Assembly: GCF_902364025.1 (NCBI RefSeq)
Contig: NZ_CABJCG010000008.1
Span: forward strand, 1-64,000
Length of the DNA stretch: 64,000 nt
Direction of reading: 5' to 3'
Source: Enterocloster lavalensis
GTDB taxonomy: Bacteria > Bacillota > Clostridia > Lachnospirales > Lachnospiraceae
The position numbers and the translations under genes are program-made. The notes beneath the pieces are model-generated. The model had not been told where the DNA came from and searched no databases. It worked only from the letters and a program-made list of their open reading frames with translations. Below, piece after piece: positions 60,412 through 64,000 of this stretch (positions are counted from its first letter, which is position 1; every line of letters begins with the position of its first letter).

Positions 60412-60603
60412 ATGAAAAATTCGATTCGGGATAAGCGAAAACAACAAGGGTTATCGCAGGAGGAGCTGGCAAAAAAGTGCGGCGTTTCCCGCCAGACTGT
60501 AAATGCGATTGAAAATGACAAATACGACCCGACCCTGGCCCTGGCCTTCCATCTGGCCAGGGAATTAGATACCACCGTTGACACACTTTTCACACCGGAC
60601 TAA
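60412..60603 (+). CDS. Small XRE-family regulator
   Basis: A 63-aa protein that is little more than an HTH domain: SIRDKRKQQGLSQEELAKKC then GVSRQTVNAIENDKYDPTLA. It begins 1 bp after the membrane-protein stop. It probably binds the two 20-bp sites flanking its own promoter. Confidence 0.85.
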   Translation: MKNSIRDKRKQQGLSQEELAKKCGVSRQTVNAIENDKYDPTLALAFHLARELDTTVDTLFTPD

Positions 60604-60641
60604 GCGCCAAACAGTTTAAGCCCGGAACATTTCCCAAGACG

Positions 60642-60688
60642 AAAAAAGCAGGAAAGCCCTCATTCGCCCGTGGCTTCCCTGCTTTTTT
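60642..60688. terminator. Bidirectional terminator
   Basis: AAAAAAGCAGG ... CCTGCTTTTTT with a further GGAAGCC-type inner stem. Lies between the convergent XRE and ABC permease genes. Confidence 0.88.
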
Positions 60689-60706
60689 CAGATATTCTCA
60701 CAATTC

Positions 60707-61633
60707 TTACGCGCTCTTTCTTCTCCCCGCCGTCTTATACTTGAGCAGCACCGCGTTCACCGTCAGAATCAGCACCGTGATCAGGTACGGCATGGACAGC
60801 ACCACCTGGGAGGGGATTTTCATGCTCTGCAGCGCCACGGACTGGGCGGACACATATCCGAACACCAGGCAGGCCAGCATAGTCTTCACCGGCTTGGCGT
60901 CCCCCACCATAATCGCCGCCAGCGCCAGGTATCCGTATCCGCCGGAAATCTTCTCCGTGAACATGGAAGCCCCGCCGATGGTCAGAAACGCGCCGCTCAT
61001 GCCGCCCAAAAGTCCGCCCAGCAGAATGGCCTGCCATTTGTAGCGCATGGTGTTGACGCCAACGGAGGCCGCTCCCGCCTCCTTGATCCCAATCCCCCGC
61101 AGCCGCAGGCCGAAGGGCGTCTTAAACATGACGATGTGAGCCGCGATCACCGCGAAAATCGCCAGGTACACCAGCACGTTGTGGCCGCTGACCACGGCTC
61201 CGATGTACGGAATCTCCTTGATGAACGGAATGTCCACCGTCTGAAAGCTCTTGATCCGCGGGTCGATAAACACGCCGCGCACCTTAAAAATCGCGCTCAG
61301 CAGAAACGTGGTGATTCCCCAGGACGCCAGGTTTAGGGCGATGCCGACTACCATGGTGTCCGACTCAAAATACAGCACAAACACGGCGAAAATGCAGGAC
61401 ATCACTAATCCGGCAAGCATCCCCAAAAGAAGGCCCACCCAGGGGCTCTGGCTCCAGTAGCTGCCGCACATGGCGAAGAACGCGCTGATCCCCAGGTAGC
61501 TCTCCAGACCAATGTTAAACACGTTGGCTTTGCTGCCGAAGCAGCCGCCCACGGCCACAAAGAGAATGGGCACCGTCAGGCGCAGGGTGGCGGAGATCAG
61601 GGACGGTCCCAGCAAAAGTTCAAACAGATTCAT
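60707..61633 (-). CDS. ABC transporter permease, BmpA/nucleoside type (NupQ/YufQ-like)
   Basis: A 308-aa inner-membrane protein of the branched-chain/Bmp permease family with eight or more hydrophobic segments. VPILFVAVGGCFGSKANVFN near the N-terminus and RLRGIGIKEAGAASVGVNTM near residue 178 are typical. It forms a heterodimer with the permease encoded just upstream (4-bp overlap). The cargo may be a nucleoside or, given the neighbours, a pentose-containing compound. Confidence 0.86.
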   Translation of the reverse strand: MNLFELLLGPSLISATLRLTVPILFVAVGGCFGSKANVFNIGLESYLGISAFFAMCGSYWSQSPWVGLLLGMLAGLVMSCIFAVFVLYFESDTMVVGIALNLASWGITTFLLSAIFKVRGVFIDPRIKSFQTVDIPFIKEIPYIGAVVSGHNVLVYLAIFAVIAAHIVMFKTPFGLRLRGIGIKEAGAASVGVNTMRYKWQAILLGGLLGGMSGAFLTIGGASMFTEKISGGYGYLALAAIMVGDAKPVKTMLACLVFGYVSAQSVALQSMKIPSQVVLSMPYLITVLILTVNAVLLKYKTAGRRKSA

Positions 61634-62706
61634 TTCGCACCTCCTGTCTCAATGATCCGGCCTTTCCCAAAGCTGATTTTTTTCAGCAGCGAACGGATAT
61701 CCACGGTGATAAAGATTACAAACAACGCCTGGATCAGAGTCACCAGAATGCGGTTCACGCTGGTCATCCGCTCCATGTTCAGGGATCCGGCCTTGATCAT
61801 TCCCCACAGCAGGCTCACGCCGATGGCGTTTATGGGGTTGTTCTTGGCAATCAGGGCAACCATAATTCCGTCCCAGCCCATGCCGGTGGAAAAATTATTG
61901 CGAAACCGCAAATGCGGGCCCATGATCTCCACCGCGCCGCAGACGCCGGAGATGAAACCGCTGAGCAGAAAGGCGAAGGTCATGTTCTGCACCACCCGGA
62001 CGCCCCCGTACCGGGCAAAACGGCTGTTGCGCCCCAGCATCCGCCACTCATATCCCCTGCGGGTGAATTTAAAAAATGCGAACACCGCCAGGGCGATTCC
62101 CAGGGCAATGAAAATGCCCGTGGTAGCCTGATAGGGCGGAAGCAGCTGGGTCAGTCGCGCCGACTCAAGAATCTCGGGCGTTGCGATCTGATCCGGGTTG
62201 GTATCCGAATTGAGCCCCATGAGCATCATGGTAAAATACTCGGTGAAGAGCACCGCCGCATAGTTGAGCATCAGCGTCACGATCATCTCATTGATCTGGA
62301 ATACGGCCTTCAAAAAAGCGGGCAGCAGGGCGTAGGCCAGACCGGCAAGTCCGCCCGCAAGGATGGCGATTGGTATGTGGATCAGCCGCGGCCCCGAGAG
62401 AAAGGCGCCTGCGATGGCGCTGGCAAAGGCCCCGAAATAGATCTGTCCCTCCAACCCCAGGTTGGTGATTCCCGTTTTCTGGGCCACGATGGCTGCGATG
62501 GTGGCGATCAGCACCGGGGTGCTCCAGCGGATGCTGCTGGAGATGGCGGAAGTGCTGCCCACCGCCCCCTTAACCAGCGCCGCGAAGGCCTCCGCCGGGC
62601 TGCTCCCCTGAATGGTAATCAAAATGGCGGCAATGGCCATAACCAGCGCCAGCGATACCACATAGTTCATCCACTGGCTGTTTTTCTCCTCAGGCTGTCG
62701 TTTCAT
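61630..62706 (-). CDS. ABC transporter permease, BmpA/nucleoside type (NupP/YufP-like)
   Basis: A 358-aa membrane protein. IVAQKTGITNLGLEGQIYFG near residue 75, EWRMLGRNSRFARYGGVRVV near 220, and about eight to ten membrane helices. ATG 62706 is chosen: GGGAGG lies 8 bases upstream and the start lies inside the end of the ATPase gene. Coupled to both neighbours. Confidence 0.86.
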   Translation of the reverse strand: MKRQPEEKNSQWMNYVVSLALVMAIAAILITIQGSSPAEAFAALVKGAVGSTSAISSSIRWSTPVLIATIAAIVAQKTGITNLGLEGQIYFGAFASAIAGAFLSGPRLIHIPIAILAGGLAGLAYALLPAFLKAVFQINEMIVTLMLNYAAVLFTEYFTMMLMGLNSDTNPDQIATPEILESARLTQLLPPYQATTGIFIALGIALAVFAFFKFTRRGYEWRMLGRNSRFARYGGVRVVQNMTFAFLLSGFISGVCGAVEIMGPHLRFRNNFSTGMGWDGIMVALIAKNNPINAIGVSLLWGMIKAGSLNMERMTSVNRILVTLIQALFVIFITVDIRSLLKKISFGKGRIIETGGAK

Positions 62707-64000
62707 CAGCATTTCCTCCCAGCATGTAAAACCCGATTTCCTTCTCATCGTAATCCGGCCCTGTCAGTTCCTTCTGCACGCTGCCCTCAAACATCACCAG
62801 AATCCGGTCGCTTAAGGTCATGGCTTCGTTCAGATCGTAGGTGATGAGCAGCACCGACACCCGCTTCTGCTCCACCTGCTTGACGATCTCATTCCAGATA
62901 AATTCAATGGCCCCCACGTCGATTCCCCTGGTGGGGTCCTCGATAATCAGCACCTCATAGTCCTGGGTGAACTCCCGGCCCACGATCAGCTTCTGCAGAT
63001 TCCCGCCCGACAGAGAACCGGCCTTGTCGTAGGGGCTTCTGGTCCGCACGTCGTAGGTGGAAATAATCTCTCCCGCGTAAGCCTCGGCCTGCCCGTAATC
63101 CATGAGAAATCTGCGCTTGCAAAAGGCCTTTAAGTATTTCCCCATAATGGAGTTCTCCACCAGGGTGGACTCTCTGGAACATCCCACCTGATTCCGGTCC
63201 TGGGGCACATAACCGATCCCCCGCAGCCGGTTGGCCCGCGGATTCTTCCCAGGCAGCTCCTGTCCGCGCACCTTGATTGTGCCGCTCTCCGCCCGCCGGA
63301 TTCCGCTCAGGGCTTCCACCAGCTCGGACTGCCCGTTGCCGGAAACGCCCACAATGCCCACAATCTCCCCGGCGCGGATGTCAAATGACATGTTTTTTAC
63401 CTTTGGAATGTGCAGGTTTCCGTTGACGCTCAGGTTGCTGACACTCAGAACCACATCGTCCCCAGGCCGTGGATGCTTTTCAATGTCCAGCATCACGTCC
63501 CGGCCCACCATACGGTTGGTCAGAAGCGGGATGGTAGCCTCGGATTTTGGGATGGTGCAGACTACGGTTCCTTTTTTCATCACCGTAATGGTGTCCGCCA
63601 TCTCCATGACCTCTTTCAGCTTGTGGGTAATGAAAATAATCGTCTTGCCCTGCCTCACCAGGAAGCGGATGGCCTTAAACAATCCCTCCACCTCCTGGGG
63701 CGGCAGCACTGCGGTGGGTTCGTCCAGGATAATGATATCGGCGTTGGTGAACAGCACCTTGACGATCTCCACCTGCTGTTGCTGTACAATGGGCAGGCTG
63801 CCCGCGGGCGCGTGGAGGTCAAAGCGGAAGCCGTAATCGCCGCAGATGGCCCTGATCCGTTTTTCGCTCTCGCCCATGTTTAAGAAGGTCCGCCCTTTTA
63901 AGGGCTCGTGGCCGAGAATGATATTTTCCAGCACCGTGAGCTCGGGAAAGAGCATAAATTCCTGTTGGACCATGCCGATACCGGAGCGGGCGGCGTCGGT
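62690..64000 (-). CDS. Sugar/nucleoside ABC transporter ATP-binding protein (double ABC), 5' end outside window
   Basis: At least 436 aa are visible. The frame is open through the right edge (TDAARSGIGMVQQEF), so the Walker A of the first ABC domain lies outside. The first domain shows IIILDEPTAVL. The second has Walker A-like GVSGNGQSELVEAL, signature SLSGGNLQKLIVGREF and LIIEDPTRGIDVG, the RbsA/NupO pattern. The binding protein gene is not in the window and may lie to the right. Confidence 0.88.
   Translation of the reverse strand, partial: TDAARSGIGMVQQEFMLFPELTVLENIILGHEPLKGRTFLNMGESEKRIRAICGDYGFRFDLHAPAGSLPIVQQQQVEIVKVLFTNADIIILDEPTAVLPPQEVEGLFKAIRFLVRQGKTIIFITHKLKEVMEMADTITVMKKGTVVCTIPKSEATIPLLTNRMVGRDVMLDIEKHPRPGDDVVLSVSNLSVNGNLHIPKVKNMSFDIRAGEIVGIVGVSGNGQSELVEALSGIRRAESGTIKVRGQELPGKNPRANRLRGIGYVPQDRNQVGCSRESTLVENSIMGKYLKAFCKRRFLMDYGQAEAYAGEIISTYDVRTRSPYDKAGSLSGGNLQKLIVGREFTQDYEVLIIEDPTRGIDVGAIEFIWNEIVKQVEQKRVSVLLITYDLNEAMTLSDRILVMFEGSVQKELTGPDYDEKEIGFYMLGGNADETTA

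Overview
The window looks like chromosome of a spore-forming, anaerobic, gut-type Clostridia (Lachnospiraceae-like). It is GC-rich and carries cotJ spore-coat genes, ferredoxin-linked indolepyruvate oxidoreductase, sialic acid genes and Opp/Bmp-type ABC transporters. No rRNA, tRNA or CRISPR was recognised.

Layout. (1) 0.4-13.2 kb: a sialic acid locus. An Opp-type ABC transporter (its binding-protein gene carries an in-frame amber codon), NanQ-like anomerase, NanA lyase and a beta-propeller glycosidase form one leftward operon. A divergent RpiR regulator and a NanE/ROK kinase pair share an RpiR-like palindrome with it. (2) 13.5-15.7 kb: a hotdog thioesterase, a Cys/Gly-repeat protein, and the cotJA-cotJB-cotJC coat operon.

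(3) 15.67-38.57 kb: a 22.9-kb element inserted inside cotJC. The first 32 codons of cotJC lie at 15571-15666 and the rest at 38559-39089. Both junctions carry GGGGGACCG in the same reading frame, so precise excision would rebuild a 205-aa CotJC. The element encodes a large serine recombinase, a Phd/ParE toxin-antitoxin pair, an XRE repressor with an ImmA-type protease, a LexA box, an ArpU-like late regulator, and a complete PBSX-like contractile tail module: sheath, tube, frameshifted chaperone, tape measure, LysM, baseplate and fibres, with holin and endolysin. No capsid, portal or terminase gene was seen, which fits an R-type tailocin. The fibre tip sits in a shufflon-like array: six cassettes in three tail-to-tail pairs, each beginning at an ATACCAAT-containing crossover site, with a tyrosine recombinase in the middle.

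(4) 39.3-44.6 kb: a large DUF5696-like lipoprotein, a two-component system and a GNAT acetyltransferase. (5) 44.9-50.5 kb: IorAB flanked by two PaaK-type ligases and an ACT protein, for conversion of aryl-pyruvates to aryl-acetyl-CoA and aryl-acetates. (6) 50.8-59.9 kb: a pentose/ketose catabolic locus with divergent operons, two FGGY kinases, epimerases, a class II aldolase/epimerase and two GntR regulators sharing an ATACCAATTTG operator candidate. (7) 60.1-64 kb: a membrane-protein/XRE pair and a Bmp-type ABC transporter cut by the right edge.

The main novelty candidate is the combination in region 3: a skin-like sporulation-gene intervening element whose cargo is a phase-variable phage-tail killing particle.
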